Source: an uncultured bacterium
GTDB lineage: Bacteria; Patescibacteria; JAEDAM01; Absconditabacterales; Absconditicoccaceae
Length of the DNA stretch: 6,680 nucleotides
Direction: 5' to 3'
Assembly (NCBI GenBank): GCA_937950065.1
Contig: CALFEN010000044.1
Location: forward strand, 1 to 6,680
In this document: piece after piece, positions 1 through 6,559 of the stretch
How the letters are laid out: each line of letters starts with the position of its first letter
How positions within the stretch are numbered: position 1 is the first letter of the stretch
Notes under the pieces: model-generated
Databases searched by the model: none
What the model was told of the DNA's origin: nothing
Seen by the model: only the letters and a program-made list of their open reading frames with translations
Translations under genes and position numbers: made by a program

Positions 1-298
1 ATGAAATGTATATCAAGAAACTGTGTTTTTGTGAGAGAAATGACAAACCTTTGCTCAACCTGTTCTCGATATAAGTTCGGATCAGATCAAAGCTTTCCAC
101 GGAGTAAAAATTCAAAAACTTGATAAAGATAAAATGTTTTATCTGGCAAGTAAAGGAATAAATAATCAAAATTCTCAAGAACTTATGATATGATGATATT
201 TTAATAAGTTTTTTGATTGATTTAATATTAATGAAAGTATAATCAAATGATATTTAACTTTTTTTGAAAAAAAATGAATGAATCAGCAGATTTGATAA
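1..298 (+). CDS. SufB/SufD-family Fe-S assembly protein, C-terminal part
   Basis: This is the 3' end of a gene that starts before the window; the first complete codon is at base 2 and the stop is TAA at 296-298. The family forms the SufBC2D scaffold complex in the cytoplasm, on which Fe-S clusters are built. About 98 residues are visible. The segment QTFAQPVLDISSDQIKAFHG, followed by KIQKLDKDKMFYLASKGIN, matches the C-terminal SufB/SufD signature: an acidic strand, a conserved His-Gly, then LDxxxxFYLxSRG and a final helix. Several TGA codons must be read as Gly. The usual HGAT is HGVK here. Under the standard code the frame would end at TGA 275-277, overlapping the next gene's ATG as ATGA; under code 25 it continues seven residues to TAA. 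SufB and SufD are alike in this region, so I cannot choose. The adjoining sufU-like gene supports a suf operon. Confidence 0.85.
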
Positions 299-675
299 AA
301 GATTATTCCACAAATCCTGTAAATAATTTTGATATGTCTGACGCAGATATTGTTTACGAAGAGTGAAATATAGTTTGTGGTGATCAGATAAAAATTTTTA
401 TTAAGCTTGATGCAGATAAAATTCAGAAATTTAGTTTTACTTGAAATACAGCAACAGTCAGCACTGCCTCTGCAAGCATAATCGCTGAACAGATAGAATG
501 AAAAAATTTGGACGAGGTTCTTGCCCGAAATTATGAATATATGCATAATCTATGACTTGAAGTCAGTACCAGAAGAAAAAGAGCTGTAGTCTTACCATTG
601 GTAGCTATTATAAATTGAATCTATTCTTATAGAGGGTTAGAAAAAAAAGTAGATTTTGATGATTTATTAGAATAA
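274..675 (+). CDS. SufU/IscU-like (NifU N-terminal family) scaffold, degenerate ligand site
   Basis: This 133-residue protein belongs to the SufU/IscU family, which accepts sulfur from a cysteine desulfurase and carries a Zn ion or a nascent Fe-S cluster. Visible family features are NPVNN near residue 14, GNIVCGD (31-37), FTGNTATVSTASAS (55-68), EGKNLDEVL (75-83) and RRKRAVVLPL (100-109). C35 and D37 are kept. The second cysteine (SufU GxGCxIS) is Ala60 and the third (RxKCA) is Arg103, so two of three metal ligands are missing. Five TGA codons are Gly, including G31 before the CGD motif. I chose ATG 274 because the conserved NPxN lies upstream of the next in-frame Met (21). The start overlaps the upstream gene by 25 bases and has no Shine-Dalgarno motif, suggesting translational coupling. 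It may be a sulfur-transfer or regulatory paralogue rather than a classical scaffold. Confidence 0.85.
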
Positions 676-721
676 AGCTACTAGATAAAATAGAATTTCT
701 TTACTTAAAATGTTTATATTA

Positions 722-747
722 GAAAAAATTTATAGGTATATTTTTTT
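722..747 (+). terminator. Weak A/T hairpin with T run after the sufU-like gene
   Basis: AAAAAAT (723-729) pairs with ATTTTTT (740-746); two more base pairs lie inside one T-T mismatch, leaving a TAGG loop. The right arm is itself the T tract. The site starts 47 bases after the stop codon. The stem has no G-C pair apart from a possible closing G-T wobble, so this is only a possible intrinsic terminator; such pairings arise easily in AT-rich DNA. Confidence 0.3.
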
Positions 748-898
748 CGTTTAAAATGAATTTTTCTGAAAAATTAAAATATAATATTCCCATGATTAAT
801 TGACTAACTTTTCAATTTTTTATTGTTAATTAATAGCATTTAGTAAAGAAAAATTGCTTAATTATCCTAAATTATAAAAATTAAAAAAACATTTGCTA

Positions 899-926
899 TT
901 GAATAAAAAAAATCAATCATTATTAT
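899..926 (+). promoter_or_regulatory. Possible sigma70-type promoter before the pilin-like gene
   Basis: TTGAAT (899-904) and TATTAT (921-926) are separated by 16 bases and resemble -35 and -10 boxes. Transcription would start about 25 bases before the ATG at 958. Matches of this quality are common in DNA this AT-rich, so support comes mainly from the position at an operon boundary. Confidence 0.3.
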
Positions 927-957
927 TATATAAAAGTTATTTTCTATAAATTAAAAA

Positions 958-2628
958 ATGATGAATAAATTTGTAAAAAATAAAAAATTATTGGTAGGGA
1001 TATGAATAACTCTGGTTATTTTGTTTTTGGTAGGAGTCATTTATTATTGAAGTAAATATTGATTTACTCCAAATGCTAGGGCAAATTATTTCAACAAGGA
1101 AAACCTTGTTTATATCAAAAATTATTTGATAAATAATTATAAGGATAGCTATCCTATACCGGAATGAGATGTTGTTTTTTTGGATAAATATTTAAAACCA
1201 ATCGTCGTATCAAATGAAAAAAATGTTTTGGCTCAAAATCCTGATATTTATGTAATCCAGTGAAATACCTGTAATATAGATGTAGGGCAGTGAGATTACG
1301 AAAAGAAAAAATATGATATGAGATTTTCTGATGAAAAAACAAAAAAATGTTTTAGTTATGCAGTGACTAGAGACAGGCAGCATTTTCAATTAGGAACTAT
1401 TTTATATCAAAACTGGAAGTATGTTTCATATTTCGATTGAAATTTTTCTTGAAATATTACCAAAGATTACCAGTCTGAAAATACTGTTCCAAATAATTCT
1501 GATAAGTTTTTTCCTTATTATCCTTGATTTAATAATACTATCTCTCTGGAACTCCTTACTGGTAAAGCAGATTTATATGTAAACTATAATTTTGCCAAAT
1601 ATAATTATAAGATCAAAGATTGAAAAATAACTTTACCGGCAGATACTAATCTCGAATTAAGTTTTAACTGAAATTGATTTGCTTATAAGCTTGTTTATCC
1701 AAATTGAAATATTCAGATACTCTGACCAAATAGTGATCAAAAACTTTCGTTTGTTATCAAAAAATTTAAATATGACAACAAGAGTACAGAACTTCTGATA
1801 AAAGATTTCATCTGAAAACTTTGAAATGTTTTTGTCTCCAATGGAGAAGACTCCGACAACAGAATTTACGATAGTAAATGATTATTATTCGAGATATTTT
1901 TGGGGAATACTAACTTTTTGTCTGATGACAAAATCACAGGGATCCTGCTTACCAGTGGTAAGACAAGATTCTCCAAACTCAAATATGAGTATATTTTTGA
2001 TAAAATAAATGATTACAGGGGTTTTGATAAGGACGGCAGTTATGTTGATTTAGCTAAAAATTGATTTAATTCATATTTAAAAGATCTTTTTGAGTTCTCG
2101 GTTTTTGTAAATGATAATATAGGTAATAAAACAGAAATAGCCGTTTCCGGTACTGGGAAAATACAGAATAATTTTTTGAAATATGTCTTGGAAAATAATA
2201 AAAATATATTTTATCAGAAATCTTATATTATCACCTGAAATAATATAAATCTATCTGTAAACATATTTAAATGATATTTTGATGAAAGTTTTACGTCAAA
2301 ATTTTATAATTACGTGGATAAGAGTGATGTCCCAGATTTTTCTATAATTACACTTTTTGGTAAGATTTGTGATGGTAAATCTTTAGTTTCTGTTTCACAG
2401 TTCGGAACTTTATTTGATTATAGACAAAATACTATTGAATTTAAGCAAAAAATAAGTAATATCTTACCAGAAAATTATGTATTGTATCTATACAATCCTG
2501 CATCAAAATTGCTTGGGATAAGCCATTTTGATATAAAGACGAGAAATATAATATTTGATAAGGATTTATCAAAAATCAAAATAAATTGAGAAATACCTTC
2601 TGGATTTATCCTGCTATGCAACAATTAA
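958..2628 (+). CDS. Large membrane-anchored protein with pilin-like N-terminal region
   Basis: The protein has 556 residues; about 21 TGA codons are read as Gly. Residues 1-10 are basic (KNKK) and 11-30 form one hydrophobic helix, so it is probably anchored in the membrane with the bulk outside. The next part, RANYFNKENLVYIKNYL then YPIPEGD (residues 41-70), and later CFSYAVTRDRQHFQL (131-145), resemble the pseudopilin pattern of a long helix, a YPxP turn and a C-terminal beta sheet. Cys105 and Cys131 could form a disulfide. The canonical prepilin cleavage motif (G/FTxxE) is missing. Residues from about 150 onward are rich in Asn, Lys, Phe and Tyr and look like beta-rich extracellular domains that I do not recognise. 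ATG 958 is followed by a second ATG at 961, and either could start; there is no Shine-Dalgarno motif. It is first in a cluster of four genes. Function is unknown; the pilin relation is an inference. Confidence 0.75.
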
Positions 2629-2629
2629 G

Positions 2630-2917
2630 ATGAATTTAAATTTACAAAAAGAGAGTAAACATTATGCTCCAAACCCTGAACTTGAAAAACTCAAAAATCA
2701 GATTGTAGAGTTAAAGGTTGCTGAACTTGAGCAGAAATTTTTTTCTAAAGACAAAGATTTTTTTACACAGGTAGATAGATCAAGGAAATATAAAAATTGA
2801 GAAATTTTGAAAAGAGTAAAGTCTAGGCTAGAAGCGAGAAATTCAAAGATATCTGCTTCCAAAAAATATGAGAAATTTTATGCTTATTTGGATAATAATT
2901 CGTCTTTTACCTGTTAA
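2630..2917 (+). CDS. Small charged helical hypothetical protein
   Basis: I do not recognise this 95-residue protein. It starts one base after the upstream stop (TAAGATG), which suggests translational coupling. It has no signal peptide or membrane segment. Residues 16-37 (PELEKLKNQIVELKVAELEQ) have the heptad-like Leu/Ile/Val spacing of a short coiled coil. A basic segment follows (VDRSRKYKNGEILKRVKSRLEARN, about residues 48-71, including one TGA-encoded Gly57). The C-terminus ends in a single Cys. The composition suggests a soluble cytoplasmic partner of the flanking membrane proteins, or a nucleic-acid-binding protein; neither can be shown. It would run out of frame or be truncated under the standard code, and it has no recognisable Shine-Dalgarno motif. 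Confidence 0.65.
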
Positions 2918-2924
2918 TTTTATT

Positions 2925-3410
2925 ATGGAAAGTTATAAAACTATTTGAAAAAAAGATGTTTTTTTTAGGACATGTTTTTTGCTTGTATGAATAATATTAT
3001 TATTTCTTATAAATTGACTGATAATTTTTTTTCTTAATTGATGGAGTATCTCTTTGTGGTATTACGGCTTTATAGCTTTATCTGCTTTCTTCTTTTACAA
3101 GATTTATAGACTTTTTAATAATATTAAATATGAATTTACTTCTGAAAGTATTATAGTATATTCGGGCAGAAAAAAATATACTTTATTTCTAAAAAAGATT
3201 GATAAATTAGAAAAAATAATTAATATACCTATTATAAATTTGTTTGGAATTAGGTATAATCCAGTTTCCAAAGAATTGTTTTTTCTAACTTCATATCAAA
3301 ATATTATAAAGATTTATATGAATGACGGAGAAAAAATATATATCTCTCCCAAAAGATTTGATGAAGATACTTTTAATTTTTATAACAATAATATAAAATG
3401 AAAAAAATAA
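2925..3410 (+). CDS. Two-helix membrane protein with likely bacterial PH domain
   Basis: This 161-residue protein has two hydrophobic segments, about residues 16-37 and 44-61, followed by a soluble domain. The soluble part reads YEFTSESIIVYSG, then a KIDKLEKI segment, a GIRYNP turn, and IYMNDGEKIYISPKR near the end. This order (strands, an isoleucine-rich turn, then a final xxISPKxxxxF) is typical of the bacterial PH-like domains attached to paired membrane helices (YdbS/DUF304 type). The family's function is poorly known; members are thought to be membrane-associated scaffold or envelope-stress proteins. Gly8, Gly22, Gly31 and Gly39 come from TGA, so the standard code would lose both helices and leave only a fragment from base 3054. 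Under the standard code it would stop at TGA 3399-3401, overlapping the next ATG as ATGA; under code 25 it adds Gly-Lys-Lys and ends at TAA. Confidence 0.7.
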
Positions 3411-4063
3411 TTTGATTTCTAATATTGATGTGATTTTTGTTTTTATGAAATACTTTTGCAACTGTTTGTAATGACTTTGATGCTGGTAAACTTTGTATAG
3501 GATTGCAGAGTGCTTGAGGTTCTCAATATAGCGTAAAAGTAAAGTTTTTCCCAAACGAAAAGAAATATTCATATAAACTTGATTGTCAGGTATGAACTCC
3601 TGATGGTTATATCAAAGATGTAGGTACATGTAGCAAGACATTTGATTATGCAGGTAGTGGGATATGACAAATAGAATATTATATTAGTTTGGAGTGACAA
3701 AACAAAGTTATAAAGGATTCCTATGATTTCACAAATAAACCAGATCCTGTATTTCCTCAAGAAGAAAAAGAATCAGATGATGACTCTAATTCAAGTAATC
3801 AATCAAATGATGATCAATATTCTTTTACCCAACGTCAATTAAAAGATATAAAATCTGTTTACAATATGTGGCCTAGTTTGATTACCAAACTTGAGAAAAA
3901 ATATTCTAAATTGAAAAAGAATCAGGACTGGCAGGATTTTCAAGAATATATATATCAGCAGTTAGATAGTTTTGTGAACGATGAAGATAGTGATATCCAG
4001 AGTTACAGTCAGTTTAAAGAAATGATAATTGATTTTATAAAATTGACTAAAAAAGAAAGATAA
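3398..4063 (+). CDS. Secreted two-domain protein of unknown function
   Basis: This 221-residue protein begins with a clear signal peptide: MKK, a hydrophobic core at residues 4-17, then NTFA before a likely cleavage after Ala21. The N-terminal domain (about 22-118) has Cys24, Cys33, Cys63 and Cys78, which could form two disulfides outside the cell. It looks beta-rich, like a small immunoglobulin-type fold. Residues about 120-141 are a disordered acidic Ser/Asn/Asp linker. Residues 143-221 are predicted helical and rich in Lys, Gln and Asp (QLKDIKSVY, LITKLEKKYSKLKK, FKEMIIDFIKL). I do not recognise either domain. The gene overlaps the PH-domain gene by 13 bases and lacks a Shine-Dalgarno motif, so it is probably translated by coupling. 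TGA codons supply Gly6, Gly12 and Gly17 in the signal peptide; without code 25 the signal peptide cannot be read. Confidence 0.75.
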
Positions 4064-4146
4064 TATATAAAATATAGTTTCTTAAATATCAGAGGCGTAA
4101 AAAAAATCAATTACTGTTTTATTAAATAGTTATTTGCAATTTAAAG

Positions 4147-4188
4147 TAAAAAATACAAAACTAAATTTTGAGTGTTTTGTATTTTTTA
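4147..4188 (+). terminator. Inverted-repeat terminator ending the surface cluster
   Basis: TAAAAAATACAAAAC (4147-4161) is perfectly complementary to GTTTTGTATTTTTTA (4174-4188), giving a 15-bp stem around a 12-base loop. The right arm carries a run of six T. The A run on the left arm makes it a possible bidirectional terminator, but both flanking genes are on the + strand. It lies 83 bases after the secreted-protein stop codon. A perfect match of this length is unlikely by chance even in AT-rich DNA. Confidence 0.65.
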
Positions 4189-4210
4189 TATTCCAAAAAT
4201 ATTGTATAAT
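4182..4210 (+). promoter_or_regulatory. Possible promoter for mraY
   Basis: A perfect TATAAT (4205-4210) follows the terminator. At 17-base spacing the -35 position is TTTTTT (4182-4187), a poor match to TTGACA, and this overlaps the terminator's right arm. Transcription would begin near 4217, about 97 bases before the mraY start. The perfect -10 box and the position at an operon boundary are the support. Confidence 0.4.
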
Positions 4211-4313
4211 ATAGCTATATAAACTTATATATTTGAAATATAACTATTTTTTCTTATTGATTTTAGATATCTTTTCTCTATTATATAACATATTTAATAT
4301 CTAATATTGAGTT

Positions 4314-5375
4314 ATGTCCAATAAACTAAATAGTATTATTATATATACTTTGGTAGCATTTTTTATTTGTTTCTTTTTATATCCATTCTATATTAAATTA
4401 TTAAAATATTTTAAAGCAGGAAAGACAATACGTGAAGAAAGTACTAGTTGATGAATAGCTACAATATTTAATAAGCTGCACTGACACAAATCCGGCACTC
4501 CTACTATGTGAGGAGGGATTTTTTTGATAGTGACTCTAATTTTGGTTTTATTTTCATTTGTCTTGCAAAAAATGTGAATTCTTACAAATTCACTTATTAC
4601 TAGACAGGAAACTTATATTATTTTGTTTGCATTTTTTAGTATGTGAATACTTGGAATAATAGATGATTATCTAAATATAAAATGAATTGGTAAAGTGAAA
4701 TGACTTACTGCAAGAATGAAACTTGTATGGATGTTTTTGTTCTCCTGATTTATAAGCTATTGGTTTTTCTTTAGGCTGGGAGTGGACTATATAAATTTTT
4801 GGCCGTTTGCCTGACATGTAAGTTTATGATATTTTTATCTTATTATTACTTTTATATTTACAGTAGCGATAGTAAATGCCATAAATATAACGGATGGACT
4901 TGATTGACTGGCTGGCTGACTTATGATTATTGTTCTTATAGTGCTAGGTATTATTACATTTAGTTACAAATGGTATTTAGCTACGACGGTGATTGGTATC
5001 ATATGATGAAGTCTGTTAGCTTTTCTATGGTTTAATATAAATCCTGCAAAAATATTTATGTGAGACTCGTGAGCTCTGGCACTTGGTTGACTTGTGGCTT
5101 CGCTTATATACCTCCTCAATATTAGAATGTGAATAATAATTCCTTTTATGATACTATTTTTTTTATTTTGGCTCGAGCTTTTGACAAGTTTTTTGCAGAT
5201 TCTATCAAAAAAGATATTTAAGAAGAAATTTTTTCCCATGTCTCCATTTCATCATTGGCTGGAATATGAGAAATATCCAGAGCATACTATTGTTATGAAG
5301 ATGCGGGTTGTAAATTGAGTTTTAGCAGCTATTACGATAATATTGATATTTTATCAATTTAATATAGGGAAGTAA
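4314..5375 (+). CDS. mraY: Phospho-N-acetylmuramoyl-pentapeptide-transferase (MraY)
   Basis: MraY transfers phospho-MurNAc-pentapeptide from UDP to undecaprenyl phosphate, making lipid I, the first membrane step of peptidoglycan synthesis. The 353-residue length is usual. It is polytopic and shows the family motifs in order: HKSGTPTMGGG (58-68), DDYLN (117-121, catalytic Asp pair), GLTARMKL, NAINITDGLDGLAGG (188-202), FMGDSGALALGG (249-260, Asp251) and PFHHWLE (311-317). About 20 TGA codons are read as Gly against 13 GGN codons, and several fall on invariant glycines such as Gly66 and Gly250, which independently proves the code. The usual HHH motif is HHW here, and the cytoplasmic loop between Arg40 and TPTMGG is about eleven residues longer than in E. 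coli. It is not flanked by the usual murF, murD or ftsW. The start has no Shine-Dalgarno motif. Confidence 0.97.
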
Positions 5376-5378
5376 GAT

Positions 5379-5852
5379 ATGAATTCAGAGTTGGTAAAAG
5401 AATTTAATAAAATAAGAGATATCCCTTATTCTATCCCTCAAAATAATTGTAGTAGAAAATGTATAAAATTAAAAAATGTTTTGGAGAAATATTGATATAT
5501 ATCCAGATACAGAGTTTGTGAATTTAATTGGATGGATTTTAATTTTCCACCAGAAATAAAAAAACTTATAAAACAAAATAACTCTCTACATGTCTTTTTG
5601 GAAGTCTTAGTAGAGGGGAATATCATAATATTGGATCCTACATGGGATTATAAATTGAGAAATATATTTGAAATAAATATTTGGGATGGGAAGAGTAATA
5701 CAAAGATAGCAGTAAAAACAAATAATATATATGATTATAACAAAAGTGAAAATATTATATTATGAAAAATAAAAATATTAGAAGATAGTGGAAATCAATC
5801 ATTTTATAAGTTATTAAATATTTGGTTTGAAAAAATAGAATTTAATAAATAA
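5379..5852 (+). CDS. Small transglutaminase-like (papain-fold) protein
   Basis: This 157-residue protein has no signal peptide or membrane helix and is probably cytoplasmic. The order of residues fits the transglutaminase-like core with a Cys-His-Asp triad: NNCSRKCIKLKNVLEKYGY (22-40; Cys24 the likely nucleophile, with Cys28 close by), LHVFLEV (70-76, His71) and ILDPTWD (84-90, Asp86). The spacing Cys-47-His-15-Asp is within what the fold shows. The family includes peptidases, amidases and non-catalytic members; the substrate cannot be told. TGA gives Gly39 before Tyr, the usual Gly after the nucleophile helix, and one more Gly at about 129. It starts three bases after the mraY stop; the purine stretch GGGAAG about seven bases upstream is the nearest thing to a Shine-Dalgarno site in the window. 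Its place between mraY and an O-antigen ligase-like gene hints at envelope work, but this is inference. Confidence 0.6.
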
Positions 5853-5860
5853 ACAAAATT

Positions 5861-6559
5861 ATGAAAAATCTTATAAAAATCTTTCTGGTCTGAATTTTAT
5901 TACAATTCTTTTTACAGACATTGATAACTTTTGGACTTGGTATAAATATAGAAATTATATGGTTATGGAAGGAGTTTTTTATTATTGTATTCTTTTTTTA
6001 TCTGTGTTATCTTGTGATAACGAAAAAACAGTACAAAACATTATTTAAAGATAAATCAATATTGTGGCTGGAAATACTTTTCTTATTGCAGGTAATCTTG
6101 GCCTTTTTGATAAATATTCTAATATTAAAAACTTGAATCTCACAGTTTATACTTGCTTTCAAATATGATTTTCTAGGCTTTTTGATATTTTTTATTTTTG
6201 TAAATTTATCTCAATTTTTGGATCATAAATTCATAAAGAAGATATTATTTTTTTTCGGTAAGGTTTTGAAGATTGTTTTGATTTCAGCGATTTTTTGGTA
6301 TGCATTAATTTTGTTAAAACCATCATTTCTCTACAATCTTTGATATGATAATAATATTTATGAATGAACAGCATGACAAAGACCTCCTGCTGTCTACAAA
6401 ACACAGCAATACTACGGTTATCCACGTAATCAATTTTTATTTGAGAGACCTATAAGTTTTGGTTTTTTCTTGGTAGCATTTTGGCCACTATTTTATTTAC
6501 TGTATATTAGATCTGATAAGTCCAAAAATAAGTACTTACGGCTGCAATGTATGGTTTAA
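5861..6559 (+). CDS. O-antigen ligase/polymerase-like membrane protein, N-terminal part (frameshifted)
   Basis: The 232-residue frame encodes a polytopic membrane protein: hydrophobic helices at about residues 5-27, 35-53, 68-90, 95-115, 124-153 and 198-214. Between the last two lies a long outside loop, GYDNNIYEGTAGQRPPAVY and then YYGYPRNQFLFERPISFG (about 160-201). The helix count and the Arg/Pro-rich loop, followed by a SRAAW-like segment in the next frame, resemble the O-antigen ligase (WaaL/Wzy_C) family. That family joins or polymerises lipid-linked glycans at the outer face of the membrane. The frame ends early at TAA 6557-6559 after a non-family tail (YLRLQCMV), while the family sequence continues in the -1 frame. 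TGA codons give glycines, including G11. It starts eight bases after the preceding stop with no Shine-Dalgarno motif. Confidence 0.65.

Larger units (their letters stand above)
676..957. other. Intergenic region between the suf operon and the surface-protein cluster
   Basis: No credible open reading frame, with or without TGA as Gly, and no tRNA or rRNA. The sequence is almost entirely A and T. It holds a weak hairpin ending in a T run (722-747) and an imperfect inverted repeat (795-804 with 825-834, one G-U pair, 20-base loop). It also has a possible promoter just before the next gene (899-926). The change of gene content across it suggests an operon boundary. Confidence 0.5.
4064..4313. other. 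Intergenic region between the surface cluster and mraY
   Basis: There is no open reading frame with family support and no RNA gene that I can recognise. The region holds the hairpin at 4147-4188 and a TATAAT box at 4205-4210, which together mark the end of one transcript and the start of another. If that promoter is used, the mraY mRNA would have an AT-rich leader of close to 100 bases in which I see no conserved riboswitch. Confidence 0.5.

Noticed and set aside
1..126. 41-codon frame beginning with the ATG at base 1 and ending at TAA 124-126
   Set aside because: It lies inside the frame that matches the SufB/SufD C-terminus; its product has no family pattern, so it is a shadow.
283..546. 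87-residue minus-strand frame
   Set aside because: It is antisense to the SufU-like gene; its low-complexity Ile/Cys/Tyr composition is what the reverse of AT-rich coding gives.
795..834. Imperfect inverted repeat ATTAATTGAC / GTTAATTAAT
   Set aside because: It is nearly all A/T, has a G-U pair and a 20-base loop, and no T run follows, so it is weak as a terminator or operator.
676..957. tRNA-Gly(UCA) or another small RNA gene in the intergenic gaps
   Set aside because: I looked for a cloverleaf and a TTCAA-type T loop; the gaps are too A/T-rich and show none.
1826..2008. 60-residue + strand frame
   Set aside because: It overlaps the 958-2628 gene in another frame, and the code-25 frame is continuous through it.
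2314..2589. Separate 91-residue gene on the + strand
   Set aside because: It is in frame with the 958-2628 gene and only looks separate because TGA was taken as stop on both sides.
4124..4249. 10-bp inverted repeat AAATAGTTAT / ATAACTATTT flanking the terminator and promoter
   Set aside because: Ten A/T-rich bases 106 bases apart are expected by chance here, and the loop is too long for a hairpin; no regulator site is recognisable.
4964..5239. 91-residue minus-strand frame
   Set aside because: It is antisense to the well-supported mraY gene and has no family pattern.
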